Shown: positions 62,794 through 64,000 of the stretch, piece by piece
Layout of the letters: every line of letters begins with the position of its first letter
How positions within the stretch are numbered: the first letter of the stretch is position 1
Assembly: GCF_038502225.1 (NCBI RefSeq)
Contig: NC_091300.1
Coordinates: forward strand, 48,646,537 to 48,710,536
Source of the DNA: Cherax quadricarinatus
Taxonomy: Eukaryota; Arthropoda; Malacostraca; Decapoda; Parastacidae
Direction: 5' to 3'
Length of the DNA: 64,000 nt
Made by a program: the position numbers and the translations under genes
The notes under the pieces: generated by a model
The model's input: the letters and a program-made list of their open reading frames with translations, nothing else
Told to the model about the DNA's origin: nothing
The model's database searches: none

Positions 62794-64000
62794 ATGCGAA
62801 CTCTCCGTGGGTCCTTAAAGAGGGAGCAGAGATATTGTGTGCCATTAACAAAGATCTTCAATACATCATTTGAAACTGGGCAACTCCCTGAGGTATGGAA
62901 GACGGCAAATGTAGTCCCAATTTTCAAAAAGGGAGACAGACATGAGGCACTAAACTACAGACCTGTATCACTAACGTGTGTAGTATGCAAGGTCATGGAG
63001 AAGATCATCAGGAGGAGAGTGGTGGAGTACATGGAAAGAAACAAGTGTATAATTGACAACCAGCACGGTTTCAGGGAAGGAAAATTCTGTGTCACAAACC
63101 TACTAGAGTTTTATGATAAGGTGACAGAAGTAAGACAAGAGAGAGAGGGGAGGATCGACTGCATTTTTTTGGACTGCGAGAAGGCCTTCGACACAGTTCC
63201 TCACAAGAGGTTACTGCAAAAGCTAGAGGATCAGGCACACATAACAGGAAAGGCACTGCAATGGATCAGAGAATACCTGACAGGAAGGCAACAACGAGTC
63301 ATGGTACGTGACGAGGTGTCAGAGTGGGCGCCTGTGACAAGCGGGGTTCCACAGGCGTCAGTCCTAGGACCTGTGCTGTTCTTGGTTTATGTGAACGACA
63401 TAACGGAAGAGATAGACTCAGAAGTGTCCTTGTTGCAGATGATGTGAAGTTAATGAGAAGAATCAAATCGGATGAGGATCAGGCAGGACTACAAAGAGAC
63501 CTGGACAGGCTACAAGCCTGGTCCAGCAACTGGCTCCTTGAGTTTAACCCTGCCAAATGCAAAGTCATGAAGATTGGGGAAGGGTAAAGAAGACCGCAGA
63601 CACAATGTAGTTTAGATGGCCAAAGACTGCAAACCTCACTCAAGGAAAAAGATCTGGGGGTGAGTATAACACCGAGCATATCTCCTGAGGCGCACATCAA
63701 TCAGATAACTGCTGCAGCATACGGGCGCCTGGCAAACCTATGGATAGCGTTCCGATACCTCAGTAAGGATTCGTTCAAGACTCTGTATACCATTTACGTC
63801 AGGCCCATACTGGAGTATGCAGCACCAGTTTGGAATCCACACCTAGTCAAGCACGTCAAGAAATTAGAGAAAGTGCAAAGGTTTCCTACAAGATTAGTCC
63901 CAGAGCTACGGGGATTGTCCTACGAAGAAAGGTTGAGGGAAATCGGCCTGACGACACTGGAGGACAGGAGGGTCAGGGAAGACATTATAACGACATATAA
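62794..64000 (+). pseudogene. Jockey-like reverse transcriptase (frameshift in the FADD box)
   Basis: ORF 62794-63447: VPIFKKGDRHEALNYRPVSLTC, QHGFREGKFCVTNLLEFYDKVT, motif A FLDCEKAFDTVPHKR, motif B SGVPQASVLGPVLFLVYVND (Q-G-S is Q-A-S). One T is missing at about 63434 within VSLFADDV, so the frame shifts exactly at the catalytic motif C and continues at 63440-63587. The C-domain follows to the window end (RPILEYAAPVWNPHLVKHVK). Inactive. Confidence 0.88.

Larger units (their letters stand above)
61836..64000 (+). mobile_element. Jockey/CR1-like element, 5'-truncated copy running off the window
   Basis: Starts within the endonuclease immediately after (AC)n and continues through linker and RT beyond the window end. 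An ORF1 and the EN N-terminus are missing. Confidence 0.87.

Overview
This 64-kb window is eukaryotic repeat DNA. I find no host protein-coding gene, tRNA or rRNA. The repertoire is degenerate Penelope-like elements (PLEs) with GIY-YIG endonuclease remnants, CR1-type, Jockey/CR1-type and RTE-type non-LTR retrotransposons, very long (AT)n and (AC)n runs and a TA-flanked MITE. This suggests an arthropod, most likely a decapod crustacean such as a crayfish; that assignment is inference from repeat style and remembered repeats, not a search result.

Layout. 1-2101 is a 40/44-bp minisatellite. 2545-3300 is a decayed Ty3/Gypsy pol remnant. 3430-6396 is a CR1-like element ending in TTCTTATG repeats. 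6963-12041 and 19015-22940 hold an inverted duplication of a Jockey/CR1-like family whose 3' ends are (AC)n tails; 14929-19710 holds three more copies joined tail to end. 22945-28172 is mostly PLE debris, with MITEs at 14281, 24181, 28423 and 32101, each inside (TA)n. 28972-31178 is a 5'-truncated RTE copy. 31290-32010 is a PLE fold-back. 32926-34372 is a CR1 copy containing an inserted CR1 fragment.

34374-47210 is the centrepiece: a 378-bp tandem repeat, about 14 units in minus orientation, then a fold-back at 43583, then about 10 units in plus orientation. Each full unit carries in order a TATA box, a hammerhead-ribozyme-like motif (CUGAUGA, a 5-bp stem II, GAAAC) and an AATAAA. Two diverged gag-only retroelements (512 and 510 aa ORFs with three CCHC zinc knuckles) are inserted at exactly the same nucleotide of the unit, in sense, about 30 bp downstream of the TATA box, with 9-10 bp target duplications.

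The rest is a CR1 copy with a 5' inversion (47211-48716), further inverted hammerhead repeat pairs (48717, 51299, 51601, 55586), 29-bp and 21-bp minisatellites (52168-55380), a frameshifted pseudogene of unrecognised function (56190-57505), two tail-to-tail RTE copies (57661-61240) and a further Jockey-like copy running off the window end.

Common thread: six repeat families carry the same architecture (YUGAYRA plus one purine/U, stem II, GAAA, palindromic stem III), several next to PLE coding remnants. The 378-bp array looks like a retrozyme-like satellite derived from PLE terminal repeats, and the gag-only elements appear to use it as landing pad, promoter and possibly 3'-end processing signal.
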